Numbered from the stretch's first letter, positions 1-7,778 are shown. The stretch: 23,238 nt of DNA from Candidatus Saccharibacteria bacterium UBA6209 (GCA_905370345.1 CAJPKE010000012.1:1-23238), one strand, 5' to 3'. Notes: generated by a model from the letters alone, not told the origin. Made by a program: numbers and translations.

Positions 1-52
1 CATACGAGGTTCGCCTTAGTCTCGTGGGCTCGGAGATGTGTTGAAGAGACAG
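1..52 (+). other. Illumina Nextera i7 adapter left on the contig end (artefact)
   Basis: Positions 1-10 match the 3' end of the P7 primer (CATACGAGAT) with one mismatch. Positions 11-18 are TCGCCTTA, the N701 i7 index as it reads in the primer. Positions 19-33 are exactly GTCTCGTGGGCTCGG, and 34-52 match the transposase mosaic end AGATGTGTATAAGAGACAG with two mismatches. The order and spacing are those of a Nextera read-2 adapter, so this is library sequence and not genome. Genomic sequence starts at about 53. The -35 region of the first promoter is therefore missing. Confidence 0.97.
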
Positions 53-72
53 ACTCTGCCGGGTCGATGTGC

Positions 73-78
73 TACAAT
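73..78 (+). promoter_or_regulatory. -10 box TACAAT of a leaderless-type promoter
   Basis: TACAAT is followed after exactly 6 nt by the ATG at 85. The block gctacaatatcaatatg is nearly identical to that before the prepilin gene at 4173. The expected -35 position falls on the adapter junction, so it cannot be seen. Confidence 0.6.
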
Positions 79-84
79 ATCAAT

Positions 85-465
85 ATGTTTTTGGTGGGTA
101 TCTTTCAGTGGTGGTATGGCAATGGCTTGTTGCAATATATCCGACAAAGTTTTCTGGGAGTTTTACGAACCGCGGATTTTTTCTCAGTCGGACTACTTTT
201 GAAAACCTTATTCAATCCGTTCCGTCAGATTTCAGCCGCTCCGGTTGGTGGCGACTTATCCGTGCAGCTATCTGCGTTTTTTGACAAGATGTTCTCGCGA
301 GTAATTGGCGCGGTGGTGCGCTCTATGGTGGTAATTATTGGAATATTGATGATATTGCTACGATTTTTGTGGATGATTGTAGAAATTATTATGTGGCTGG
401 CGCTGCCGCTGATGCCGTTTATCGGAATTATTTTATGGCAAATGGGAGTTTCTGTATGGAAATAG
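85..465 (+). CDS. small integral membrane protein upstream of the Clp-like ATPase
   Basis: The protein has 126 aa and I do not recognise its family. It has an aromatic N-terminus (FQWWYGNG), a region with LLKTLFNPFRQ at about residues 34-45, and two long hydrophobic stretches in the C-terminal half (VVRSMVVIIGILMILLRF, then IIMWLALPLMPFIGIILW), so it is probably an inner-membrane protein. An upstream in-frame ATG at 67 would lie before and across the -10 box. The ATG at 85, 6 nt after TACAAT, is therefore the better start. The 3' end overlaps the next gene by 10 nt, so the two are co-transcribed and probably translationally coupled. By inference it is a membrane partner of that ATPase. Confidence 0.75.
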   Translation: MFLVGIFQWWYGNGLLQYIRQSFLGVLRTADFFSVGLLLKTLFNPFRQISAAPVGGDLSVQLSAFFDKMFSRVIGAVVRSMVVIIGILMILLRFLWMIVEIIMWLALPLMPFIGIILWQMGVSVWK

Positions 466-2906
466 AGCCGAGATTTAATTACAACAGTTTACGATCTCAG
501 AAAGCGCGATTTTCTGTAAGGTTTGGCAATGCTTGGCATATCGTGGCGATAGCCGTCGGCGTTATGATGGTGCTACTTGGTTTGTGGTCGTTGATTGAAC
601 ATGGATCTATCGGCTGGCTATTATTTGGTCTGAGTGGTCCAATGATTATGGTGTCGATTTGGTGGGAAAAAGACTTAAAGACTGCAGAAATTAGTAAAAA
701 TCCTAAGACAATTGACGATGTGATGGCGGCGGACGTTTTGGGCAAATTGCCGCGCAGACCGACGCCGATTGATATTGCTGAGGCGATTACAGGCACGCGA
801 GCCGAGCAATTTTTGGCAGTGCGGCTGGGTTTGACGCCGAATTTCTTGCGCAATATTTCCGTCGACGATCCGAATCGAACGGAGCAGATTTGGAAAGCAG
901 CAATTGAAATTTGGCAGAGCACGGAAAGTCCGAAGATTACTAGCGCGGTTTTGGCGGCGGCGATAGTAAAGCAATTGCCACAGCACGATTCTTTGCTGGC
1001 GAATATGAAGATCGATTTTCATGATATCGAGGAGGCTATTCGATGGTACGAGCGAATAAAGGCGCTGATTGACCAATATAAAGAGAAGCCGTTAAATACG
1101 GGCGGAATTGCTAGGGATTGGTCTTTTGGCTATACGCCACTGTTGAGTCGATTTGCTCAGAATATTAGCGTCAGTGTATCTGGCGGTGCGTTTACAACTA
1201 AGTTGGCTGCACACGAGGAGGCGCTGGGGCAGATGCTTAAAACGTTTAGTTCTGGCGGGCGGCAGAATATTACGCTGGTTGGTGCTGACGGTGCAGGAAA
1301 AAGTACTGTTGTGTCGGCGTTTGCGGAAATGCTGATTGACGGACATCGAGGCGTTCCTAGCTCACTGATGTATCAGCAAGTTTTTATGCTTGATGCGTCG
1401 TCGTTGATTAGTGTGGCGTCGGGTCGCGGGGAATTGGAAAATCTAGTCACGATGATTTTGAACGAGGCGTTTCTGTCGAAAAACGTGATTTTATGTCTGG
1501 ATAATGCGCAATTATTCTTCGAAGAAGGCGTTGGTTCGGTTGATCTTAGTAATGTGTTATTGCCAATTCTGGAGGCAGGCAGACTTAGGACGATTTTAAC
1601 GATGGACGATCAGCGATTTTTGCAAATCTCCCAGACTAAGCCACAGCTTGCTCACGCTTTGAACACAATTGCAATTCAGCCGTCAAATGAACCCGAAACT
1701 ATGAAAATTATGCGCGATCAATTGGTTTTATTTGAGGCGCAGCACAAAGTGACATATATGTATCAGGCGCTGGCGGAGGCGTATCGTGTTGGCGATCGTT
1801 ATGTTCAAGATTTGGTGATGCCAGGTAAGGCGTTGAAAATTTTAGAAGCGGCGGCAAGTTATGCGAGTGGCGGGCTAGTGACCGCGCAATCCGTGGACGA
1901 CGCGATTGAAAAGACTCTTGGTATAAAAATTTCGGTAGCATCTTTGAGTGACGAAAAGGAAAAATTGTTAAACTTGGAGTCATTAATTCATCAGAGAATG
2001 ATCAATCAAACGCGAGCCGTGACAGTTGTTTCTGACGCTATTCGCCGCGCGCGCACAGGTGTTAGAAATCAGAATCGACCGATTGGCGCATTCCTATTTC
2101 TTGGTCCGACTGGTGTTGGTAAAACGGAGCTTTCGAAAGCTTTGGCGGATGTTTATTTTGGCGGTGAAGGCAATATGATTCGCTTGGATTTGAACGAATT
2201 TGTCAGGCCGGATGACGTGGCTAGGTTAATTGCGGATGGAGCGCGAGATCCAGGGAGTTTGACTGCTCAGGTTCAGAAGCGCCCGTTCTCTGTCGTGCTT
2301 TTGGATGAAATTGAAAAGGCTCACCCTCAGGTTTTGACGACGCTTTTGCAGCTTTTGGATGAAGGAATACTTCGCGATGAAAACAACCGAGAGATTAGTT
2401 TTCGCGATACGATTGTGATTGCGACGTCAAATGCTGGCGCGGATAGAATTCGTGAATATATTGAGCGGGGCTATCAATTGGAACAATTCGAGCAGACATT
2501 TATTAACGAGTTGATTAATGCCAATTTATTCCGCCCAGAATTTTTGAACCGTTTTGATGAAATTGTTTTGTTCCGCCCGCTAGGAAAAGAGGAGCTGCTG
2601 CAGGTTGTTGATTTGATTTTGGCGGGAGTCAATAAGACTTTGGCGCCGCAAAAAATTCAAGTTGCGGTCGAGGAAGAAGGTAAGAAATTGTTGGTCGAGG
2701 CTGGCTATGATCCAAGATTGGGAGCTCGCCCGATGCGCCGCGTCGTCCAGCGTGCGGTCGAGAATACCGTCGCCAAGCAAATGCTGGCGGGAACTGTCGC
2801 GCCCGGTTCGACTACAATTATCACTGCTGATCAAATTCGCCAAATTTTAGGTTCACAATCCGCGCAAATATCGCTAGGGACTCAGAATCCGCCATTGAAT
2901 AGTTAG
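456..2906 (+). CDS. membrane-anchored Clp-family (ClpA/ClpC-like) double AAA+ ATPase
   Basis: The protein has 816 aa from the ATG at 456, which has GGGAG at 444-448. The reading frame is open further upstream, but that would cover most of the previous gene's end. Two hydrophobic segments near the N-terminus (HIVAIAVGVMMVLLGLW and IGWLLFGLSGPMIMVSIWW) anchor it in the membrane. A cytosolic part follows with two AAA+ modules. D1 has the P-loop GADGAGKST at 276-284, but its Walker B reads ILCLDNAQ (D349, N350), without the catalytic glutamate. D2 has GPTGVGKT at 550-557, Walker B VVLLDEIEKAHP, sensor-1-like IVIATSNAG and sensor-2 GARPMRR. D2 is thus the likely active motor. I see no obvious IGF-type ClpP-docking loop, so it may act as a ClpP-independent unfoldase or disaggregase at the membrane. 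The substrate is unknown. Confidence 0.9.
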   Translation: MEIEPRFNYNSLRSQKARFSVRFGNAWHIVAIAVGVMMVLLGLWSLIEHGSIGWLLFGLSGPMIMVSIWWEKDLKTAEISKNPKTIDDVMAADVLGKLPRRPTPIDIAEAITGTRAEQFLAVRLGLTPNFLRNISVDDPNRTEQIWKAAIEIWQSTESPKITSAVLAAAIVKQLPQHDSLLANMKIDFHDIEEAIRWYERIKALIDQYKEKPLNTGGIARDWSFGYTPLLSRFAQNISVSVSGGAFTTKLAAHEEALGQMLKTFSSGGRQNITLVGADGAGKSTVVSAFAEMLIDGHRGVPSSLMYQQVFMLDASSLISVASGRGELENLVTMILNEAFLSKNVILCLDNAQLFFEEGVGSVDLSNVLLPILEAGRLRTILTMDDQRFLQISQTKPQLAHALNTIAIQPSNEPETMKIMRDQLVLFEAQHKVTYMYQALAEAYRVGDRYVQDLVMPGKALKILEAAASYASGGLVTAQSVDDAIEKTLGIKISVASLSDEKEKLLNLESLIHQRMINQTRAVTVVSDAIRRARTGVRNQNRPIGAFLFLGPTGVGKTELSKALADVYFGGEGNMIRLDLNEFVRPDDVARLIADGARDPGSLTAQVQKRPFSVVLLDEIEKAHPQVLTTLLQLLDEGILRDENNREISFRDTIVIATSNAGADRIREYIERGYQLEQFEQTFINELINANLFRPEFLNRFDEIVLFRPLGKEELLQVVDLILAGVNKTLAPQKIQVAVEEEGKKLLVEAGYDPRLGARPMRRVVQRAVENTVAKQMLAGTVAPGSTTIITADQIRQILGSQSAQISLGTQNPPLNS

Positions 2907-2943
2907 CTAAGCTGCTCGACTGGTGTTTTTATGGTGTAGTCAT

Positions 2944-2975
2944 AAATAAAACCCGTCATAATGACGAGCTATTTT
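2944..2975. terminator. possible bidirectional hairpin terminator
   Basis: CGTCA-TAA-TGACG (2954-2966) forms a 5-bp stem. On the minus strand it is followed by GGTTTTATTT, which suits termination after the minus-strand tRNA-Arg. On the plus strand AGCTATTTT follows, a weaker end for the ATPase operon. The stem is short. Confidence 0.4.
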
Positions 2976-3051
2976 GGTACACCCGGCAAGATTCGAACTT
3001 GCGACCCCTTGGTTCGAAGCCAAGTACTCTAATCCGCTGAGCTACGGGTGC
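2975..3051 (-). tRNA. tRNA-Arg (anticodon TCG)
   Basis: On the minus strand the cloverleaf is complete. The acceptor GCACCCG pairs with CGGGTGT (the first pair is G-U), the anticodon arm is CTTGG-CTTCGAA-CCAAG with anticodon TCG, and the T-arm contains GTTCGAATC. An A discriminator and encoded CCA end it. The UCG anticodon reads CGA and possibly other CGN codons. This differs from the more usual bacterial ACG, though other arginine tRNAs may lie elsewhere in the genome. Confidence 0.95.
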
Positions 3052-3061
3052 GTATGAAGTT

Positions 3062-3067
3062 ATTATA
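3062..3067 (-). promoter_or_regulatory. -10 box TATAAT for tRNA-Arg(TCG)
   Basis: The minus strand reads GATATAATAAC 10 nt before the tRNA 5' end. It lies back to back with the murB promoter. Confidence 0.6.
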
Positions 3068-3093
3068 TCATAGATGACGGCCGAGTAAAATGA

Positions 3094-3099
3094 TATACT
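3094..3099 (+). promoter_or_regulatory. -10 box TATACT for murB
   Basis: TGATATACT is followed by ATATGC and the ATG at 3106, a gap of exactly 6 nt. There is no Shine-Dalgarno sequence, so the transcript is probably leaderless. Confidence 0.6.
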
Positions 3100-3105
3100 A
3101 TATGC

Positions 3106-4131
3106 ATGGACGTTATGACTAATATATCACTGAAACAATACACAACTATGAAATTGGGAGGTGAGACTCGCTATATGGCGACGGCGGATTCTGCTGGTGA
3201 TGTTGTGTCGCTATATCGTAATGCCCGAAAGGAAAATTTGCCGATTTTTGTGTTGGGCGGTGGCAGTAATGTGATTACGCACGATGAGATTTTTGAAGGA
3301 ATCGTACTGTTGAATAAGATCAAAGGCTTTGAGGTTATCTCTGAAACTGATGAAACAACTGATGTGAAAATTGGTGCGGGCGAAGTCTGGGACGAGGTTG
3401 TCGAGAAGGCTATTGGGCTTGGGCTTCAGGGAGTTGAGGCTATGTCGGGAATTCCTGGAACGGCTGGAGCTGCGCCGGTTCAGAACGTTGGGGCGTACGG
3501 TCAAGAAATTGCCGATACGTTGATTAGTCTGGAGGCTTACGATTCAAAAACCGACACAATCGTAACTATTTCTGCCGATGAATGTGACTTTTCTTATCGA
3601 AATAGCATTTTTCGCGATAAGGAAAAAGGGCGATATTGCATTCTGAATATTACTTTGCGACTAAATAAATCAGAGCCGAAACCGCCATACTACGCTTCTT
3701 TGCAGAAATATATTGATGAAAATGATGTTCGTGAGGTTAACTTGTCGGTGATTCGTGTGGCGGTTCTTAACATTCGTTCGGATAAATTACCAGACCCAGC
3801 GGAATTGCCAAGTGCAGGTTCTTTCTTCAAAAATGCGCTGGTTGAAAAATGGAAATTGGAAGAATTGCAAAAAGAATATAGCGACATTCCAAATTATGCA
3901 ATGTCTGACGGAAGATATAAAATCCCGACAGGTTGGTTGATAGATAAGGCTGGCTTAAGGGGTTATCGCAGTCACGGCATGCGGGTTTACGAAAAGAACG
4001 CGTTGGTGCTTGTGAATGATTCGGCAACGGGATATGATGACTTGGCGGCGATTCGTGAGGAAATTGTGCAAATTGTCTTTGACAAGTTTGGTATAAAAAT
4101 TGAGCAAGAGCCGCTAGAACTTTCCCGATAA
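3106..4131 (+). CDS. murB: UDP-N-acetylenolpyruvoylglucosamine reductase MurB
   Basis: This FAD/NADPH enzyme reduces enolpyruvyl-UDP-GlcNAc to UDP-MurNAc, the second committed step of peptidoglycan synthesis, in the cytosol. It has 341 aa, the usual length of a type I MurB. Visible motifs are the FAD-binding VLGGGSNV, SGIPGTAGAAPVQNVGAYGQ, the YRNSIFR segment of the tyrosine loop typical of type I enzymes, and PSAGSFFKN with the proton-donor serine at S239. The C-terminal substrate-binding region contains AGLRGYRSHGMRV and ends near IEQEPLEL. The start is fixed by the TATACT box 6 nt upstream. It sits alone between a tRNA and the pilin operon. The pathway partner murA is at 9635. Confidence 0.96.
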   Translation: MDVMTNISLKQYTTMKLGGETRYMATADSAGDVVSLYRNARKENLPIFVLGGGSNVITHDEIFEGIVLLNKIKGFEVISETDETTDVKIGAGEVWDEVVEKAIGLGLQGVEAMSGIPGTAGAAPVQNVGAYGQEIADTLISLEAYDSKTDTIVTISADECDFSYRNSIFRDKEKGRYCILNITLRLNKSEPKPPYYASLQKYIDENDVREVNLSVIRVAVLNIRSDKLPDPAELPSAGSFFKNALVEKWKLEELQKEYSDIPNYAMSDGRYKIPTGWLIDKAGLRGYRSHGMRVYEKNALVLVNDSATGYDDLAAIREEIVQIVFDKFGIKIEQEPLELSR

Positions 4132-4132
4132 T

Positions 4133-4148
4133 AAGCATATGCTTTTTT
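4133..4148 (+). terminator. AAGCATATGCTT palindrome plus T-run after murB
   Basis: A perfect 12-bp palindrome directly after the murB stop is followed by TTTT. As a hairpin it has only a 4-bp stem (AAGC/GCTT), so it is a weak terminator at best. It also overlaps the -35 zone of the prepilin promoter and could instead be a protein-binding site. Confidence 0.3.
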
Positions 4149-4160
4149 GTGGATTTGCGC

Positions 4161-4166
4161 TACAAT
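4161..4166 (+). promoter_or_regulatory. -10 box TACAAT of the minor-prepilin operon
   Basis: The block gctacaatattgatatg places ATG at 4173, 6 nt after the box, almost identical to the promoter at 73-78. It would drive the four overlapping genes 4173-7702. Confidence 0.6.
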
Positions 4167-4172
4167 ATTGAT

Positions 4173-4658
4173 ATGAATCGTGGGACGGGTGGCTATACGA
4201 TAGTTGAAGTGGCAGTAGTTATTGTGGTTGTGGCGATTTTGGCTAGTATAGCCTTTGTTGGTGGCGGAAGATTTTTGAACTTAACCAAAGATCAGGAGCA
4301 AAAAGCCGATGTATCTGAGTTGTCTTTGAGGTTGGAACGATATTACAAATATAAAAACGTAAGCTCTATTGGACACGAGTATCCTTCTTGTGCTGATTTA
4401 ATTAGGAATTTTTCGTCAATTGTAGGAGGCGATTCTCTGAAAAAGGAGATGATCAAGTGTAATCGTAGTGATTGGTCTGGCGGTAGTAACGGCGAATTGT
4501 TATACGAGGCGGCAAATATAGACGATGGAGATTGCACGAAGCCGACTTCTGGCCCTATAACTGACGTGGCGGCGGCAACTTGTGCGAAATATAACATTAT
4601 ATATAAGGAATTTTCGACGGGGTCGGAAAAAAGGGTGAATAGTATATGGCGCGACTAG
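4173..4658 (+). CDS. type IV minor prepilin (GspH/FimU position)
   Basis: The protein has 161 aa. After a short basic leader (MNRGTGG) comes the class III signal GG/YTIVEVAVV, with a glutamate at +5 of the predicted mature protein and a hydrophobic helix of about 20 residues (VVIVVVAILASIAFV). The rest is a soluble head with several cysteines (PSCADL, MIKCN, GDCTKP, ATCAKY). An earlier in-frame ATG at 4149 lies upstream of the -10 box and is not used in this model. The gene overlaps the next by 13 nt. As first gene of a four-gene prepilin run it occupies the GspH/FimU place. The assignment rests on order and the N-terminus, not on a recognised head domain. Confidence 0.88.
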   Translation: MNRGTGGYTIVEVAVVIVVVAILASIAFVGGGRFLNLTKDQEQKADVSELSLRLERYYKYKNVSSIGHEYPSCADLIRNFSSIVGGDSLKKEMIKCNRSDWSGGSNGELLYEAANIDDGDCTKPTSGPITDVAAATCAKYNIIYKEFSTGSEKRVNSIWRD

Positions 4659-5095
4659 TGGGAAAAAGCGATGGATTTACTATTGTCGAAGTTGCGGTAA
4701 CTTTGGTTGTAATTGGTATTTTTCTGATTGTTATTTTAAGCATGCAAGCACAAGTCAGTCAAATATCAGTCATGAATGCTCAGCACAACAAGGCAAGTCT
4801 TCTGGCATATAATAATATGCGTCGTTACGCGAATGATTCCGCCCCGTCGTGGTTTAAGTGTAATACGGCGTCGTCGAATACTAGGTATGAAGTTACAAGA
4901 ACTACTGGTAATGTCGATGGGCTGCCTGGGGTGGTCAGTCAACAAGTATATGCATCAGCGCCATACGGATGTAAGAATGGAACAATTAGCTTGGGGATGC
5001 CGATTAAAGTGGAGTCTATCGTAGAATATGGACTGCCAATCTCTGGCGTGGGTAGCGGAAAGAAGGTGGTACATGCGACGTATGTGGCGTTCTAA
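4646..5095 (+). CDS. type IV minor prepilin (GspI/PilV position)
   Basis: The protein has 149 aa. Leader MARLVGKSDG is followed by FTIVEVAVTLVVIGIFLIV, a prepilin peptidase site with E at +5 and a continuous hydrophobic helix. The small head has two cysteines (WFKCNT and YGCKNG) that could pair once exported. The start at 4646 lies inside the end of the preceding prepilin gene, and its 3' end overlaps the next by 23 nt, which indicates translational coupling. Second position and small size match the GspI/PilV type of minor pseudopilin. No head domain was recognised. Confidence 0.85.
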   Translation: MARLVGKSDGFTIVEVAVTLVVIGIFLIVILSMQAQVSQISVMNAQHNKASLLAYNNMRRYANDSAPSWFKCNTASSNTRYEVTRTTGNVDGLPGVVSQQVYASAPYGCKNGTISLGMPIKVESIVEYGLPISGVGSGKKVVHATYVAF

Positions 5096-5927
5096 TGAGA
5101 ATGGTTTTACTGTAGTAGAACTAGCCCTGGTGATGGTTATCATTGCAATGGTTGTCGGCGTATTTAGCCAGATGTTAATTTCAGCAAACCAAAGCGCGTC
5201 TATCAGCAAGGCGAAGGTTGAGATTAGTCGAAATATGCACAATTCCATGGATGCAATTGAAACTGACGTACGTCAAGCTTCGCGCTTTAAGGTGAGTAGT
5301 TATGATGGAGAGGATACGTTTGCTACCGATAAAAATTTCCCTAGTGCGACGCCCAGGGAATGGGGATATAGAAGTAATCCATATTCAAGTAGCGCCATCA
5401 CTGATCCCGAAAAGAACTCACTTATACTACTCCAATATGCTACAAATATGGGCAGAGGTGCTGATTCTAGGGAGATTGTGTATCTAAGAACTCCAAAGTT
5501 TGACTGTAATGTAAATAAGACTCAGCAACCGAAGTATAAAAAAATAGTCATATATTTTTTGAAGAATGGCGAGTTGCATCGACGGACTATCTATAATGAT
5601 TTGGTTGATTTCTCCAGTTATCCTCCAGCACCATATTCAGGGTCTGCCGCGGGTTACTTTTGTATGAATGTTACGGATGCTGATAAGTTTAAAGATCGAG
5701 CTATGAAGCTTCGTGAAGATTCGATTTTGGCAACTGGAGTTTCGGAATTTAAGATTAATTACTATGACGGAAAAACGCTGATAAGCAAAAATAGTGACGC
5801 TCCAGATAGCGATAATAAAGCTCTTGATGGCGCGGATAATGTAGAGGTTACTTTAACAATACAATCGCCAAGTAAACAAGTTTCCGATTCTCAAACATTA
5901 ATGATACGAAAGATAAATAACTTATGA
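5073..5927 (+). CDS. type IV minor prepilin (GspJ/PilW position)
   Basis: The protein has 284 aa from the ATG at 5073, which has AGGTGG just upstream. The ATG at 5082 is the alternative. The leader MRRMWRSNENG precedes FTVVELALVMVIIAMVVGV with E at +5. A longer head follows, with the pattern NMHNSMDAIETDVRQASRF after the helix, which is typical of GspJ/PilW proteins. The head later contains IVIYFLKNGELHRR and GVSEFKINYYDG, also usual for that family. It overlaps the upstream gene by 23 nt and the downstream gene by 4 nt (ATGA). Its stop is TGA, which supports the standard code here. The PilW-like call is fairly strong from length, order and these segments. Confidence 0.86.
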   Translation: MRRMWRSNENGFTVVELALVMVIIAMVVGVFSQMLISANQSASISKAKVEISRNMHNSMDAIETDVRQASRFKVSSYDGEDTFATDKNFPSATPREWGYRSNPYSSSAITDPEKNSLILLQYATNMGRGADSREIVYLRTPKFDCNVNKTQQPKYKKIVIYFLKNGELHRRTIYNDLVDFSSYPPAPYSGSAAGYFCMNVTDADKFKDRAMKLREDSILATGVSEFKINYYDGKTLISKNSDAPDSDNKALDGADNVEVTLTIQSPSKQVSDSQTLMIRKINNL

Positions 5928-7702
5928 TTCGACAAAAAAACGGCTATTCTTTGGTGTTAATTGTGCTTATGAGTACTTTCATATTGGCGCTTTTGGCTGG
6001 TGCTATGAGGGTTGTGACTCAATCATATATTTACTCTCAGGAAGAGTATTATTATAAGTTGGCCCAAGAGGCTGGTGAGGCAGGTACGGCGTACGCTAAC
6101 GCTTGCTTGGATTCTAATGGAGCTGAGCAATCATGGGGTTCGGTTCCTGGTGGAATTGGTCCGCTTCGCCCGGAAACCAATTGCAAGGGGGCTGTAGCTT
6201 TTCCTGGTAATAGATATGTATTTGAGAATAGCAAGTTAAGAACGACTTTTGAAGTTGGCAATTTGGAAGCGTCAACTAAAAGTGCAGCCTTGTCGGCCGC
6301 TACCGCTCAAATTTCGTCAACGGGTCGCGTTGAAATAACAAATGGTAGTGGCACAGTCTTAAAAACTTATACTGCTGTTGTAAAAAAATCAGTTACTTGG
6401 CCAGCTGATATTGACGCAACGCGCACAGTAAGCGGCACTTATCGTACGTGCGCTATATTGTCGAATAATGTTTGGTGTTGGGGCAATAATGACAAGTATG
6501 AAAGTAATGAATATACTATGGGTCAATTGGGTGACGGAACTACTGTTAGTTCTAATGTCCCCGTGAAAGTGCGTTCTGTGGGTGATATGAGAAATGGGAA
6601 AATTATTGATATATTTGCGGCACAATTTCATAGCTGTGTATTGACTGAATTTAGTTCTGTCAGGAAGATATATTGTTGGGGTAATAATAAATTTGGACAA
6701 CTAGGTAATGGAGATTTTGGCGACGGCAAATATTCTAGTGTTCCAGTCGAGGTTAAACCGCCTACTGGCGCGCTAGCTGCAGATTTTGCTGGAAATAATA
6801 TCAGTGCAATTGGAGGAACCGGCGATGTTTCGTGTGCCATTGCTGCAGGAAAGGTGTATTGTTGGGGTAGTAATAATATAGGTCAATTGGGTTACGGGAG
6901 CCCCGGCAGTCCTAAGTCCAGCGCAACGCCAGTGCGTATTAATTCGGGCGGCTACAACAGGCTTCCTAATAATTATTATGCTACTAAGTTATCAACTGGC
7001 GGATCTCGTTCAGAAACTATGTGCGTTATAACCACCGAAAAAAGAGCTTACTGTTGGGGGCAGGCTAGGTTTGGGCAGTTGGGTATTGGTGTGCCGCATT
7101 ATAGCGGCTATGGTAATGCTACCAGAGTTAAGGACTTGGAGGATGTGACTGATATATCTCAAGATGGATACACTTGGTCGGGCTCTCCTGATTATGTAAC
7201 TCACACCTGCGCTATTGCTGCGGGTAGAGTGTACTGCTGGGGCGGCGCTGGGCGCGGACAGGCTGGATCTCCGGGGAGTGGCACTCCTAAAAAGCATATT
7301 GAGCCGAGGTTAGTTGGTGGTTTGCCTGGGGTGGCGCTGCAGGTTGAGGTTGGTATTGCTCATTCTTGCGCCTTGGTAAACGATGCTGGTACTAAGAAAG
7401 TCTATTGTTGGGGCGATAACAGATTGGGTCAACTTGGAGCAAATAGGACGGACATTCAATATTCATTTACTCCTCAGCCAGTTAATGTTGGTCCAAATGG
7501 ACTTCCTGCTTCAGAGCGTGTAGTGAGTTTGTCTGCTGGGGCAAACCGTGGCTGTGCAATTATGTCGGACAAGCGCTCTTACTGTTGGGGATTGAATGAT
7601 AATGGACAGATTGGTGACGGAACTTCAGGTAGTGAAAATAATAGGTTCAGCCCAACGGAATCTTTATTCTTGCGTCCAGTGCAGAGTAGATATATATATT
7701 AA
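5924..7702 (+). CDS. pilin-like (GspK/PilX-type) N-terminus fused to a seven-repeat RCC1 beta-propeller
   Basis: The protein has 592 aa. The N-terminus MIRQKNG/YSLVLIVLMSTFILALLAG resembles a prepilin, but position +5 after the glycine is leucine instead of glutamate, as in tip pseudopilins of the GspK type. A helical part with QEEYYYKLAQEAGEAGTAYA and a small domain follow. From about residue 170 to the end there are seven RCC1-type repeats, each with a cysteine, then CWG, then usually GQLG. The first pair is C176/C185 and the last CWG starts at C554. Seven repeats give a closed seven-blade propeller. It is the last gene of the overlapping prepilin set (ATGA with the J-like gene). By inference it is a pilus-tip adhesin, combining the roles of PilX and the propeller-bearing PilY1. 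The ligand is unknown. Confidence 0.88.
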   Translation: MIRQKNGYSLVLIVLMSTFILALLAGAMRVVTQSYIYSQEEYYYKLAQEAGEAGTAYANACLDSNGAEQSWGSVPGGIGPLRPETNCKGAVAFPGNRYVFENSKLRTTFEVGNLEASTKSAALSAATAQISSTGRVEITNGSGTVLKTYTAVVKKSVTWPADIDATRTVSGTYRTCAILSNNVWCWGNNDKYESNEYTMGQLGDGTTVSSNVPVKVRSVGDMRNGKIIDIFAAQFHSCVLTEFSSVRKIYCWGNNKFGQLGNGDFGDGKYSSVPVEVKPPTGALAADFAGNNISAIGGTGDVSCAIAAGKVYCWGSNNIGQLGYGSPGSPKSSATPVRINSGGYNRLPNNYYATKLSTGGSRSETMCVITTEKRAYCWGQARFGQLGIGVPHYSGYGNATRVKDLEDVTDISQDGYTWSGSPDYVTHTCAIAAGRVYCWGGAGRGQAGSPGSGTPKKHIEPRLVGGLPGVALQVEVGIAHSCALVNDAGTKKVYCWGDNRLGQLGANRTDIQYSFTPQPVNVGPNGLPASERVVSLSAGANRGCAIMSDKRSYCWGLNDNGQIGDGTSGSENNRFSPTESLFLRPVQSRYIY

Positions 7703-7708
7703 AAACGC

Positions 7709-7737
7709 TTGCGCTTTTAAAAACGTTGTAGTATTAT
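7709..7737 (+). promoter_or_regulatory. promoter of the major-type pilin gene
   Basis: TTGCGC (7709-7714), a 17-nt spacer and TATTAT (7732-7737) give a good sigma-70-type promoter. Transcription would start near 7744, leaving a leader of about 35 nt. This contrasts with the leaderless promoters nearby. The start of the region (AAAACGCTTGCGCTTTT) could also form a weak hairpin ending the upstream operon. Confidence 0.6.
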
Positions 7738-7778
7738 CAAGTTACAAATCAAACTAACAATTTAGGGGGCACATTATC

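Noticed and set aside
67..84. Earlier ATG start for the first membrane protein
   Set aside because: It lies upstream of and across the TACAAT -10 box. The ATG at 85 fits the spacing seen in other genes.
369..455. N-terminal extension of the Clp-like protein
   Set aside because: It would overlap most of the C-terminal half-helix region of the previous gene in another frame. The ATG at 456 has an SD (GGGAG) and the usual short overlap.
1153..1346. Short ORFs on both strands inside the ATPase gene
   Set aside because: They are shadows of the conserved AAA+ coding frame and show no RBS or family features.
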